A model generated the notes under the pieces. The model was not told the origin of the DNA and searched no databases. It saw only the letters and a program-made list of their open reading frames with translations. Positions 25,491 through 33,783 of a DNA stretch of 64,000 nt are shown in pieces (within the stretch, counting starts at the first letter, position 1; every line of letters starts with the position of its first letter). The stretch lies in assembly GCF_021343995.1 (NCBI RefSeq), contig NZ_JAJTTE010000023.1, forward strand, positions 1 to 64,000, written 5' to 3'. Position numbers and translations under genes: made by a program. This DNA is from Pseudonocardia terrae (GTDB lineage: Bacteria > Actinomycetota > Actinomycetes > Mycobacteriales > Pseudonocardiaceae).

Positions 25491-26464
25491 GGGCGCAGCA
25501 GGACCGATGCCAGGGGCCGGCGTGGCGTGGGCGCGAGCGGCGCGGCGTCGGGCAGGGGGAGGCCGAGGCGGATCACGAGTTGCGGCTCGTCGGGCAGGCC
25601 CAGCGCTGTGCGGAGCCGCTTTCGGGCCACCGGCACCTCGACGGCCTGGCTCAGCGGCTCCGTCGCCAGGCCGGCACGGGTGGCGGAAAGGAGCACCGCG
25701 CTGGTGGCCTCGCCGGCGGCGAGCCGGGCCGCAGTGTCGTCCTGTGGTGTGGCGAGGAGCAGGAGGGTTCCGCCGTCGGCGCCCAGGTTCCGGCCGGGCG
25801 CGAGCGTGCCGGAGGGGAACCGCTGCAGGTGCGGTTGGTCCCACTGCCCGGAACGGGCCGGCACCGCCATGGGAGGAACACCGTCGCGCGCGTCCGCGTA
25901 CCGGTGCGTCCACATGAGCAGTTCGGCGAGGTAGCCCGGCTCGTGCCGCTGCTCGCGCGCGGCGAGGTGCAGCACCTCGTTCATCCGCTGCAGGACCGCC
26001 GGATCCGTCACGGGGAGCGCGAGGACCCCGAAGCCGCGCGCCCGAGCGACGAGGGCGTCCAGGCGCTCCGGCGCGACGGGCTCGGAGGAGTACCGCCGCC
26101 GGTCGGTGTGGCGCCTCCCGATCTGGCCGTACAGGGCAGCGGCGGACCGGTCGGGTGGTCCGTCGACGAGGCGGATCGTCGCCAGGTGCCGGGCGTTCTC
26201 CGGGGCGGGTACGCGTTCGATCTCGACGGCCGCGCCGAGCCCCGCGGCGGCCACGCGCAGGTGGTGCAGGGCTGCGCCGCAGCTGATCACCAGGTCCCGA
26301 CGGTTCGGATCGGTCCCCGGCAGATGCCGGGCGAGATCGGCGTGCAGCTCCACCTGACGCTGCCGCAACCGCCAGCGCCAGGGCTGGGTGTTGTGCACCG
26401 ACGGCGCCCGCAGGGCGAGCCGGACGGCCCGCTCGAGCACTGCGGCGTCGAGCTGCGGGGACAT
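25487..26464 (-). CDS. Acg-type nitroreductase-fold protein
   Basis: 325 residues. Markers of the Acg (Rv2032) family: A-P-S-V-H-N-T-Q-P-W-R-W at about 17-28, I-S-C-G-A-A-L-H-H-L near 57, G-R-R-H-T-D-R-R-R-Y near 112, and A-G-E-A-T-S-A-V-L-L near 255. Acg proteins have the flavin nitroreductase fold, but their cofactor site is altered and typical nitroreductase activity is not established; storage of flavin has been proposed. ATG at 26464 shares one base with the flavodoxin stop (TGATG). Paralogues lie at 31203 and 34640. Confidence 0.9.
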   Translation of the reverse strand: MSPQLDAAVLERAVRLALRAPSVHNTQPWRWRLRQRQVELHADLARHLPGTDPNRRDLVISCGAALHHLRVAAAGLGAAVEIERVPAPENARHLATIRLVDGPPDRSAAALYGQIGRRHTDRRRYSSEPVAPERLDALVARARGFGVLALPVTDPAVLQRMNEVLHLAAREQRHEPGYLAELLMWTHRYADARDGVPPMAVPARSGQWDQPHLQRFPSGTLAPGRNLGADGGTLLLLATPQDDTAARLAAGEATSAVLLSATRAGLATEPLSQAVEVPVARKRLRTALGLPDEPQLVIRLGLPLPDAAPLAPTPRRPLASVLLRP

Positions 26465-27024
26465 CACCGATCCGCCTGCTCGACGGACCGCAGGCTCTCC
26501 GCGATCGTGCGCGCCCAGGTGCGGATCCGCTCCGGGTCCCGGTAGTCGCCGCCCAGCTCGCCGCGGGCCATCCACCGACCGACCCCGCGCGCCGCGGCCG
26601 GGTCGAGCACGCCACCGAAGGTGATCGGCGGCCCCGCCTGGATGCGCTCGCGGAGCCGCTTGACCCGAGCCGGCTCGGGCATGCCCTGCTCGGCCTGGCG
26701 AGCTGCGTCCGGCCCACACGGACCGGACTGGAACAGCCAGACGCGACGGGAGGACAGAGTCGCCGCCTGACGACGGAGGAAGCGCACGGCGTCGCGACGC
26801 CAGTGCCTGGCGTACAGGGCGCTGCCGAGCACGACCGCCCGGTAGCCGGCGAGCGAGACGCCGTCGGCGGCGTCGGCGGCCGTGGTCACGTCGACCCGCA
26901 GCCCCCGGGCGCGCAGCTCATCGGCGATCAGGGTCGCGATGCCCGCCGTGCCGCCGCCCTTCGACGCATGGACGACCAGGACGTCGGCGTGTCGTTGCTG
27001 CGTAGCCGGATCTGAAGTGGACAT
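26464..27024 (-). CDS. Flavodoxin-domain protein (HemG-like)
   Basis: 186 residues. Starts V-L-V-V-H-A-S-K-G-G-G-T-A-G-I-A, a phosphate loop close to the flavodoxin T-x-T-G-x-T/A type but with Gly-rich S-K-G-G-G-T. V-L-G-S-A-L-Y-A-R-H-W near 76 and W-L-F-Q-S-G-P near 105 are typical of the menaquinone-dependent protoporphyrinogen oxidase (HemG)-like branch. A low-potential electron carrier or quinone-linked oxidase is likely; no haem gene is adjacent. First gene of the operon with the Acg-type and SulP genes. Confidence 0.85.
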   Translation of the reverse strand: MSTSDPATQQRHADVLVVHASKGGGTAGIATLIADELRARGLRVDVTTAADAADGVSLAGYRAVVLGSALYARHWRRDAVRFLRRQAATLSSRRVWLFQSGPCGPDAARQAEQGMPEPARVKRLRERIQAGPPITFGGVLDPAAARGVGRWMARGELGGDYRDPERIRTWARTIAESLRSVEQADR

Positions 27025-27187
27025 CGAGGGCCCCCACTCGTCGTTGTCGCATCCAGCGTTCTCCCGTCGGCGTGTCGTCAGGAGAGCCTGCGGACCCCGC
27101 GCCGGCGGGCCTTCCGCCCCGCTCCCTTCGACCCCAGGTCCCGCCAGGTCTCCACCGCCTCGATCGGCAGCACCGGGGGGTGGGTGC

Positions 27188-27201
27188 GGACGCGCACGTC
27201 C
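27188..27201. promoter_or_regulatory. Inverted repeat GGACG-N4-CGTCC in divergent promoter region
   Basis: GGACG at 27188-27192, CGTCC at 27197-27201. The same arms and spacing occur 113 bases before hsp20 (20495-20508). It could serve the flavodoxin operon, the stress gene, or both. Confidence 0.3.
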
Positions 27202-27268
27202 CGTGGTCCCCGGGCCCTTCGACTCAGCCGACCGGGTCGGAGAGCCGATGTGGACGAACGGTCGGCGA

Positions 27269-27287
27269 CGGACCGTAGGGCAGGGCC
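27269..27287. promoter_or_regulatory. Weak copy of island motif (CGGACC-N7-AGGGCC)
   Basis: AGGGCC at 27282-27287 is exact, the left half CGGACC (27269-27274) is poor. Placed 43 bases before the start at 27330. Confidence 0.25.
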
Positions 27288-27329
27288 TGTCGACGGACAC
27301 GTCCGCAGACGTCTGCTTACGGAGGAACC

Positions 27330-28223
27330 ATGAGGAGCGACCACGCCGGCTCGGTGGTGGTGGGCGTCGACGGTTCGGACAGCGCCCTCGATGCGACACG
27401 GTGGGCGGCCGCCGAGGCGGCACGCCGCAGCTGCGGGCTCCGGCTGGTTGCTGCCGTGGCCCACACGATGTTCCGTCCGATCGGCGTGCCCCAGCTCGGG
27501 CAGGAGTACCAGCGACGGGTGTGGGAGCGGGCGGCCGAGGAGCACCTCGCTGCCGCGGTCGACGCCGTCCGGGAGGTCACGCCGGAGGCCCAGGTGCAGC
27601 ACGAGGTACGCGGCGGTGAGGCGCGAATGGTGCTGCACGCGGAGTCGGAGGGCGCGGCACTGGTCGTGCTCGGGAGCCGGGGGAGGGGAGGGTTCACCGG
27701 GCTGCTGCTCGGCTCCGTGGCGATCTCCGTGGCGGCCGACGCCGTCTGCCCCGTGGTCGTGGTCCGGGGGGCACACTCGCCGGACGGGCCGGCAGTTGTG
27801 GGGATCGACGGCCGCGGTGCGGCGGACGAGCCGGCGCTCCACTTCGCCTTCGAGGAGGCCGCCCTGCGCGCCGTGCCGGTGGTCGCGGTGCACACCTGGA
27901 GCGGTGCCGTACTCGACCCGTTCCTCGTCCCGACGCTGGACCCCAAGGCGGTGCTCGTCGAGGAGGAGCAGCTGCTCGACGAGCGGATCGCCCCGTGGCG
28001 CAGCAAGTACCCGGGCGTCGAGGTGCGCCTCGCGGTCGCCCTCGACGGCGCCGCACGGGAGCTGGTGACCCACTCCGAGGGGGCGGGCCTGCTCGTCGTC
28101 GGCTCTCGGGGGCTCGGGCCGGTCGCTGGGCTGACGATGGGCTCGGTGAGCCAGGCCGTGCTGCACCACGCTGCCTGCCCGGTCGCGGTGGTTCGCCCCG
28201 AGACCGCCGACCAGGACGACTGA
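27330..28223 (+). CDS. Universal stress protein, canonical tandem domains
   Basis: 297 residues. Both halves have full ATP motifs: V-L-G-S-R-G-R-G-G-F-T-G-L-L-L-G-S near residue 112 and V-V-G-S-R-G-L-G-P-V-A-G-L-T-M-G-S near 257. Each half opens with G-(V/I)-D-G. The pattern matches tandem USPs such as Rv2623, an ATP-binding DosR-regulon protein that affects growth rate. ATG at 27330 has GGAGGA directly upstream. First of three stress genes in a row, followed by a CBS gene (30076); a 27-base gap separates it from the next. Confidence 0.94.
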   Translation: MRSDHAGSVVVGVDGSDSALDATRWAAAEAARRSCGLRLVAAVAHTMFRPIGVPQLGQEYQRRVWERAAEEHLAAAVDAVREVTPEAQVQHEVRGGEARMVLHAESEGAALVVLGSRGRGGFTGLLLGSVAISVAADAVCPVVVVRGAHSPDGPAVVGIDGRGAADEPALHFAFEEAALRAVPVVAVHTWSGAVLDPFLVPTLDPKAVLVEEEQLLDERIAPWRSKYPGVEVRLAVALDGAARELVTHSEGAGLLVVGSRGLGPVAGLTMGSVSQAVLHHAACPVAVVRPETADQDD

Positions 28224-28250
28224 CACCGGCCGAGCGGAGAGGACCCGAGG

Positions 28251-29171
28251 ATGAACCAGAGGCGCCCGGAGGGCCCCGTCGTCGTCGGCGTGGACGAGTC
28301 GGAGTCGGCGCTCGATGCACTGCGCTGGGCCGCCGGCGAGGCGATTCTGCGGCACGCCCCGCTCCGTGCGGTTCTCGCCTTCGCCCCGGTCCCGGCGGGC
28401 CATGTGGGTAATCCAGGTCTGGGCACCGCCTACCGCCATCAGATGGCGGAGACCGCCCGCGCGGTGCTCGACGGCGCGGTCGAGCTGGCTCGGCAGGTGG
28501 CCCCGGGCGTGGCCGTCGAGTCCGAGCTGTGCCAGGGCTTCCCCGTCCCGGTGCTGCTCGACGAGTCGGACCGGGCACAGCTGACCGTCCTCGGCAGCCG
28601 CGGGCTGGGCGGCTTCACCGGCCTGCTCCTCGGTTCGGTGGCCGGGTCGCTGGCCGCCCGGGGCGGATCCCCGGTGCTCGTGGTCCGGGGACGCCGGGAC
28701 GAGCAGTCCGGACCGGGAACCGGCTCACCGGACCCGCGGCCGATCATCGTCGGGATCGACGGGTCGCCGACCAGCGAGGCCGCGGTCGCGCTTGCCTTCG
28801 AGGAGGCTGCGCTCCGCGCCGCACCGCTGCTCGCGGTACACACCTGGCTGGACGACGTGATCGAGCCGACCCTCTCGCCCCTGATCGACTGGCAGTCGCT
28901 CGAGGCCGAGGAACGGTCGCTGCTCGCCCAGCGGCTGGCCGGATGGTCGGAGAAGTACCCGGACGTCGAGGTCCGCCGGCTGGTGGAGCGGGACCGGCCG
29001 GCCGGCGTGCTGCTGGCCGAGACCGCGCAGGCACAGCTGGTGGTCGTCGGCTCACGCGGACGGGGCAACGCCACGGGACTGCTGCTCGGCTCGGTGAGCC
29101 ATGCCCTGCTGCACCACTCGCACTGCCCGGTGCTGGTCGCTCGCCCCGATCCGGCGGAGACAGCCCGATGA
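28251..29171 (+). CDS. Universal stress protein, canonical tandem domains
   Basis: 306 residues. First half opens V-V-V-G-V-D-E-S-E-S, with Glu in place of the usual Gly after Asp; the ATP motif V-L-G-S-R-G-L-G-G-F-T-G-L-L-L-G-S is intact. Second half: I-I-V-G-I-D-G-S and V-V-G-S-R-G-R-G-N-A-T-G-L-L-L-G-S. Start at ATG 28251 with GAGG just upstream. The stop overlaps the next start by ATGA. Very similar in layout to 27330-28223 and 29168-30079, which points to local duplication. Confidence 0.94.
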   Translation: MNQRRPEGPVVVGVDESESALDALRWAAGEAILRHAPLRAVLAFAPVPAGHVGNPGLGTAYRHQMAETARAVLDGAVELARQVAPGVAVESELCQGFPVPVLLDESDRAQLTVLGSRGLGGFTGLLLGSVAGSLAARGGSPVLVVRGRRDEQSGPGTGSPDPRPIIVGIDGSPTSEAAVALAFEEAALRAAPLLAVHTWLDDVIEPTLSPLIDWQSLEAEERSLLAQRLAGWSEKYPDVEVRRLVERDRPAGVLLAETAQAQLVVVGSRGRGNATGLLLGSVSHALLHHSHCPVLVARPDPAETAR

Positions 29172-30079
29172 GCCGTCCGGGCAACGGTGTCGTCGTGGCC
29201 GGGATCGACGGCTCCGACCTCGCGGTCGAGGCCGCCCGGTGGGCCGCGGCGTACGCCGCCCGCCACCATTGCACGCTGCGGCTCGTCCGTGCCTCTCAGC
29301 TGCCGCGGTCGTCTCCGCCCGAGGCGATGGAGCGAATTCGGCACTATGCGGAGAGGCAGCTGTGGGTGGCCGCCCGGCTGGCCCGTGGGGTCGCCCCGGA
29401 GATCACCGTGGAGCAGTCCTTCGTCGAGGGGGACCCGATCGACGTCCTGGCCACCGCGACGGATGCGGCGCGGCTGATGGTGATGGGTACGCGTGGCGTC
29501 GGAGGCTTCGCCGGCCTGCTCGTCGGCTCCACGGGCGACGCGCTCGCCCGGCTCGCGCGATGCCCCCTGGTCGTGGTCCGCGGGCCCGTGGAGTCCGACG
29601 CTGCGCTCGCCCACGGCGGTCGGGTACGGCCTGTGGTGGTGGGAGTCGATGGCTCTCCGGCGGGGGAGGCCGCGCTGGCGTTCGCGTTCGCCGAGGCCGA
29701 CGCGTGGTCGGCTCCGCTGGTCGCCGTGCACTCCTGGCTGGAGTACCTCGAGGACCCGGGCGGGACCACCCGGTCCGAGCTCAGCGAACTCGAGCAGGAG
29801 GAGCGCGAGGTGCTCGCCGAGCGGCTGGCGGGCTGGGGAGCGAAGTACCCCGGGATCCGGGTGTCGCGTGAGGTGGTGAACGGCCCGGCGGCGAAGGCGC
29901 TGGTCGCGCGGTCGGTGAACGCGCGGCTCGTGGTCGTCGGTTCGTTCGGCCGCGGAGGGCTCGCCCGCCTCGTGCTCGGCTCGACGAGCAGGGCCCTGCT
30001 CCACCACGCGCACAGCCCTGTCGCGGTCGTCCGGCCGGACGCCGCCGCGGACCACGCGGAAGGACACGAGACACGATGA
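29168..30079 (+). CDS. Universal stress protein, canonical tandem domains
   Basis: 303 residues. Half 1: V-V-V-A-G-I-D-G-S, ATP motif V-M-G-T-R-G-V-G-G-F-A-G-L-L-V-G-S. Half 2: V-V-V-G-V-D-G-S and V-V-G-S-F-G-R-G-G-L-A-R-L-V-L-G-S. Start and stop both lie in ATGA overlaps, with the stress gene before and the CBS gene after, so at least three genes (28251-30495) are translated as a chain. Confidence 0.94.
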   Translation: MSRPGNGVVVAGIDGSDLAVEAARWAAAYAARHHCTLRLVRASQLPRSSPPEAMERIRHYAERQLWVAARLARGVAPEITVEQSFVEGDPIDVLATATDAARLMVMGTRGVGGFAGLLVGSTGDALARLARCPLVVVRGPVESDAALAHGGRVRPVVVGVDGSPAGEAALAFAFAEADAWSAPLVAVHSWLEYLEDPGGTTRSELSELEQEEREVLAERLAGWGAKYPGIRVSREVVNGPAAKALVARSVNARLVVVGSFGRGGLARLVLGSTSRALLHHAHSPVAVVRPDAAADHAEGHETR

Positions 30080-30495
30080 CCGTCTCGACCGACAGCGAGA
30101 GGATCACCCCGGAGGACCCGGTGGTGCGGATCATGCGTGTGCCGGTGGCCTCCGTGCCGGCCGAGCGGACGGCCCGCGAGGTCGCCGAGGAACTGGCGGC
30201 CGACGAGGTCGGTGCGGTCCTGGTCGACGGACCGCACGGTCCGATCGGGTTGGTGTCGGAGCGCGATGTCGTCACCCTGCTCGGCACTGGCGGCGACCCG
30301 GACGTGGTGCAGGCCGTCGACCTGATGGACGGCGAGCTCGTCTGGGTCGGCGCCCGCGAGTCCATCGCCACTGCGGCGATGCGGATGAGGCACACCGGCG
30401 TCCGGCACCTGCCCGTGAAGCGGTCCGACGGCGTCATCGTCGGCATGGTGTCCGTGCGGGACCTGCTGACGGTGCTCGCCGGGACCGAGCGCTGA
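30076..30495 (+). CDS. Small CBS-pair protein, Hrp1-like
   Basis: 139 residues, two CBS repeats only. Repeat 1 (about 15-70) has the compact D-G-P-H-G-P-I-G-L-V-S-E-R-D-V-V; repeat 2 (about 78-135) has M-R-H-T-G-V-R-H-L-P-V and G-M-V-S-V-R-D-L-L. Size and form resemble Hrp1 (Rv2626c) of the DosR regulon, though Hrp1's zinc/cysteine features are not seen here. ATGA overlap with the stress gene before it. Convergent with the 62-residue gene at 30544. Confidence 0.88.
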   Translation: MTVSTDSERITPEDPVVRIMRVPVASVPAERTAREVAEELAADEVGAVLVDGPHGPIGLVSERDVVTLLGTGGDPDVVQAVDLMDGELVWVGARESIATAAMRMRHTGVRHLPVKRSDGVIVGMVSVRDLLTVLAGTER

Positions 30496-30543
30496 CCGGG
30501 ACGACGAGGACTTCCTGCGCGGCTGATCGCGACCCTGGGGCGG

Positions 30544-30732
30544 TCAGCTCGTGGCGACGTGCCCGAGCCTGATCCCGGAGAAGTCGACGGCGACGCCGGA
30601 CCCGTCGGGGCGGATCGAGCCGATGCGGACGCCGGCGAAGTCACGCACCTGCCCGTCGTCGTCCACGATCGCGATGCGCACACCGCTGTCGTCGACGACG
30701 ATCGCGGTCGAGGGGGAGGATGTCGTGGCCAT
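30544..30732 (-). CDS. 62-residue hypothetical protein with internal repeats
   Basis: Not recognised. It has a repeated D-F-(A/S)-G-(V/I)-R-(I/L)-G segment (about 31-38 and 50-57) and an earlier G-V-R-I at 17-20, each followed by a strand-like stretch and a D-D-D-G or P-D-G turn. This suggests three beta-hairpin-like units. ATG at 30732 has TGGAG about 9 bases upstream. Last in the leftward operon 35641-30544, 27 bases after the CBS gene. Confidence 0.6.
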   Translation of the reverse strand: MATTSSPSTAIVVDDSGVRIAIVDDDGQVRDFAGVRIGSIRPDGSGVAVDFSGIRLGHVATS

Positions 30733-30759
30733 GATGGCTCCAGGAGGTGTCGAAGGGGC

Positions 30760-31206
30760 TCACCGTGTGGCGATCGCGGCGAGTGCGTGGATCAGGTCGG
30801 TGGCCGTCAGGATGCCGATCGGGCCGCTCTCGTCGTCGCCGACGAGCAGGACGTCGACCTTCGCGGCGTCCATCAGCGCAGCGGCGGCGTGCAGCGAGGT
30901 TCCCGGATCGACGGTCCGGACCGGCGTGGTCACGGCCTCGAGGGGAAGCGTGGTGGACCCGAGGGGGCCATGGCACGCGACCAGGCCTCTCAGCAGGTCG
31001 GTCTCGGTGACGATCCCGATGCAGTGCGTGCCGTCGATGACGGGTAGGTGACGCACGCCCCCGGCGATCATCAGCTGAAGCGCTGTCGCGAGCGGCACGG
31101 CCGGATCGACTGCGACGAGCCGGTGGGTCATGACCGTCCGCACCGTGGGGTCGTGGTCCAGGGCTTCCGGGGGTGCGGGTCGTTCGCCGGTCGTGTGCTC
31201 GGTCAT
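30760..31206 (-). CDS. Small CBS-pair protein
   Basis: 148 residues. Repeat 1 (about 20-75): T-V-M-T-H-R-L-V-A-V-D-P and G-I-V-T-E-T-D-L-L. Repeat 2 (about 90-145): E-A-V-T-T-P-V-R-T-V-D-P and G-I-L-T-A-T-D-L-I. Nearest in size to Hrp1-like proteins, and a paralogue of 30076-30495, though the two face each other. ATG at 31206 overlaps the Acg-type stop by ATGA. Confidence 0.88.
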   Translation of the reverse strand: MTEHTTGERPAPPEALDHDPTVRTVMTHRLVAVDPAVPLATALQLMIAGGVRHLPVIDGTHCIGIVTETDLLRGLVACHGPLGSTTLPLEAVTTPVRTVDPGTSLHAAAALMDAAKVDVLLVGDDESGPIGILTATDLIHALAAIATR

Positions 31207-32201
31207 GGCTGCTCGAGACCTCGAGCCTGGTCGGCGAGGGAGCGGCGGGGCGATTCGGGAACGGCGTCGCCGACCGGGGCCCACCCGACGCGCAGGACGA
31301 TCTGTGGGGACAGCGTGCCGTCGAGGACCTGGTCACGGATGAGCACACGGGTGCCGACGAGCTCGAGAGGCTCGGACAGCGGGCAGGAGGCCAGCCCGAA
31401 GGTGGTGGCGCGCAGCAGGACCGCGCTCGTCGCCTCGCCGGCGCGGAGCTGTGAGAGCCGGTCGTCGGACGAGGTGCCGAGGACGAGCAGGGTCGCGCCG
31501 TCAGCGGGCGCACTCCCTTCCGGAAGGGCACTCGAGGCGAAGTGCCGCGGCGGCACGCCCGGGGCGGGTTCGCCGGGCACCGGCACGGCACTGGCGAGGA
31601 TGCCGTCGTCCGAGGTCTCCAGACCCGACCAGAGCGCGAGCTCCGTGTCGTAGCCGGGGACCGCCGCGTGTTCCAGGGCAGCGGTCCGCACGGCCAGCTC
31701 CAGAGTGCGCAGGGCCGCACCCTCCGGCACCACGCGCAGCAGCGCTCCGCGTTCCGCCGCCCGCTCGGCCAGGTCGGAGAGGTGCTCGGGCGGGACGGGC
31801 CAGTCCGTGTAGCGGCGGCGGTCGGTGCGCCGCTTCGTGATCGCCGAGGCCATGTCCAGATCGGTCGCCGTCCCGGCCCCGTGCCCGGTATCGGCGATCC
31901 CGAGGCGGACGGTCGCGAGCAGGTCGGGTCGCTCGGGATCCGGCATCCGGAGCACCGTGCTCGCCACGCCCAGTCCCCGCAGCGCGACCTGGAGGTGGTG
32001 CAGCGCCGCACCGCAGCTCAGCACCAGGTCCCGGCCGTCGGTGTCGGTGAGCGGGAGCCACCGGGTGAGGTCGGCGTAGAGGTCGACCGCTCGGTCTCCC
32101 ACCTCCCACCGCCAGGGCTGGGAGTTGTGCACGGACGGCGCCCGGGCGGCCAGTGCGAGCGCTGCTCGCACGGTGCCGAGGTCGCCTCGGGTCGTGGTCA
32201 T
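31203..32201 (-). CDS. Acg-type nitroreductase-fold protein
   Basis: 332 residues. A-P-S-V-H-N-S-Q-P-W-R-W at about 21-32, S-C-G-A-A-L-H-H-L near 63, R-R-T-D-R-R-R-Y near 122 and A-G-E-A-T-S-A-V-L-L near 258 are all present. Same family as 25487-26464; the two share more with each other than with 34640-35641. ATG at 32201 has GGAGGA 9 bases upstream. Preceded by a 127-base gap after the kinase gene, so it may have its own promoter. Confidence 0.9.
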   Translation of the reverse strand: MTTTRGDLGTVRAALALAARAPSVHNSQPWRWEVGDRAVDLYADLTRWLPLTDTDGRDLVLSCGAALHHLQVALRGLGVASTVLRMPDPERPDLLATVRLGIADTGHGAGTATDLDMASAITKRRTDRRRYTDWPVPPEHLSDLAERAAERGALLRVVPEGAALRTLELAVRTAALEHAAVPGYDTELALWSGLETSDDGILASAVPVPGEPAPGVPPRHFASSALPEGSAPADGATLLVLGTSSDDRLSQLRAGEATSAVLLRATTFGLASCPLSEPLELVGTRVLIRDQVLDGTLSPQIVLRVGWAPVGDAVPESPRRSLADQARGLEQP

Positions 32202-32328
32202 GATGCTCGGTCCTCCGCCGGTCTCGGGTGCCTCTCCATCGAGCCAGAGCGGAGGCGCCGGCCACAGGTGCCGCTGGTCGGCGTCGGGCAGGACTTTGGG
32301 TCCCGCCCGTGCAGGCCTTGCGGGGCGC

Positions 32329-33783
32329 TCACCCGGCCGCGTCGTCCCAGGCCTGCGCGGCCTGCGCCAGGCTCCGGTCGAGCGGGCTGTCGGTCCGGAC
32401 GATGACCGCGCCGGGCCAGGGATCCGCCACGGTCGCCATCCGTTCCGCGATGGCGACGGTGGCGTCGGAGGCCGACCGGCGGCGGGTGCGGATCCGCTCG
32501 GCCGCGACGGCGGCGGGCGCGGCACAGCAGAGTGCGAGCAGTTCGGCGGCCGTCGTACCGGCGACAGCGGCTCGGTCCCGCGGGCCGGCGGCGGTCCACG
32601 AGGCGTCGAGGACGACGGACTCACCCAGGGCCAGCAGTCCGGTCGCGCGATGGAGCAGCTCGGCGTAGACGTCGGCGGTGTGGGAGGCGTCGTAGAGCCC
32701 GGCGCCGAAGTCCGCTGACGCAGACGTCCGGGGATCGAGTCCGGCGCGTTCCTTTCGGAGGCGGTCGCTGGACAGCAGCACAGCGCCGGTCCTGTCGGCC
32801 AGCGCGCCGGCGAGGGTGGACTTGCCGGTGCCGGGCAGCCCGCCGACCAGGGCGAGCCGGGGTGCTCCGCGCCGCAGGTGCGCGGCGGCCAGGGAGAGGT
32901 GGGCGCGGGCGTCCTCGGCCGCCCGGTCGTCCCGGTTCTGGTCCCACCGCAGGCAGGCGACCTTGGCCCGGACGCCGGCCCGGTAGGCGACGTAGTGATG
33001 GGCCAGGGTCGCGGGTGCCGGGTCGCCGGCGAACTCGGCATAGTCGGTGAGGAACCGCTCCGCCGCGGTGATCGCGCCGAGGTGTTCGAGGTCCATCGCG
33101 AGAAAGGCAGCGTCGTCGAGCCCATCGACGTAGCGGAGGCGGTCGTCGAAGTCGAGACAGTCGAGGACACGGGGACCGTCGTCGAGGCAGAAGACGTCGT
33201 CGGCGATGAGGTCGCCGTGGCCGTCCACGATCCGGTCGGTCCGGTGGGCGAAGAGCGGGCTCCGTCCGTCGAGGAACCGCAGCGCGAGTCGACCGACTGC
33301 ATCGAGCTGATCGCCGGGCAGCGGAGCGTCGCGGTAGGGCTCCATCTCCTCCAGGTTCCGCTGCCACCGCTCCCGCAACGCGTCCCGGCCGCCCTCGCGT
33401 GCGATCGTCGCCGACCGGCGGGCGCCGGCATGGAACGCGGCGAGCAGGCGTGCTACCTGTCGCAGCTGGGCGCTGGGATCGGCGCCCCCGATCACGAGTG
33501 CCGAAAGCCGCCGCGCTTCGGGCATGCGGCGCATGACCAGGACCGGTTCCGCGCAGCCCGCCCCGGTGAGCTCGGCCGCGCCGAGGTACACGTCGGGCGC
33601 GAGACGACGGTTCAGCTCGAGCTCACGGCGGATCGCGACGCGACGCAGCTCCGGGGTGGAGAAGTCGCAGAACGCGGTGCGCACCGGCTTCTTCACCTTG
33701 TAGGCGCGGTCGTCCACCAGGACGACGATGCCCACGTGGGTCTCCCGGACGGCGGCCCCGGGCCACGGGGAGAAGGCCGTCAC
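32329..33783 (-). CDS. APH-like kinase fused to P-loop kinase, Rv2004c-like
   Basis: 484 residues in two parts. Residues 1-300 resemble aminoglycoside phosphotransferase-type kinases, with Y-K-V-K-K-P near 30 and the catalytic loop V-D-G-H-G-D-L near 210, then L-D-F-D-D-R. Residues 310-480 form an AAA/zeta-toxin-like nucleotide kinase with the Walker A G-G-L-P-G-T-G-K-S-T and V-V-L-D-A-S-W. Rv2004c of the DosR regulon has the same two-part make-up; its substrate is unknown. The GTG start overlaps the stress gene stop (GTGA). Confidence 0.88.
   Translation of the reverse strand: MTAFSPWPGAAVRETHVGIVVLVDDRAYKVKKPVRTAFCDFSTPELRRVAIRRELELNRRLAPDVYLGAAELTGAGCAEPVLVMRRMPEARRLSALVIGGADPSAQLRQVARLLAAFHAGARRSATIAREGGRDALRERWQRNLEEMEPYRDAPLPGDQLDAVGRLALRFLDGRSPLFAHRTDRIVDGHGDLIADDVFCLDDGPRVLDCLDFDDRLRYVDGLDDAAFLAMDLEHLGAITAAERFLTDYAEFAGDPAPATLAHHYVAYRAGVRAKVACLRWDQNRDDRAAEDARAHLSLAAAHLRRGAPRLALVGGLPGTGKSTLAGALADRTGAVLLSSDRLRKERAGLDPRTSASADFGAGLYDASHTADVYAELLHRATGLLALGESVVLDASWTAAGPRDRAAVAGTTAAELLALCCAAPAAVAAERIRTRRRSASDATVAIAERMATVADPWPGAVIVRTDSPLDRSLAQAAQAWDDAAG

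Larger units (their letters stand above)
27025..27329. other. Divergent intergenic region with several palindromes
   Basis: 305 bases between the flavodoxin-like gene (leftward) and the stress gene at 27330 (rightward). It contains GGACG-N4-CGTCC at 27188-27201, a C/G-rich GGTCCCCGGGCCC at 27205-27217, a weak motif copy (CGGACC-N7-AGGGCC, 27269-27287) 43 bases before the stress gene, and the 12-base palindrome GCAGACGTCTGC at 27305-27316. No gene is supported in it. Confidence 0.5.
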
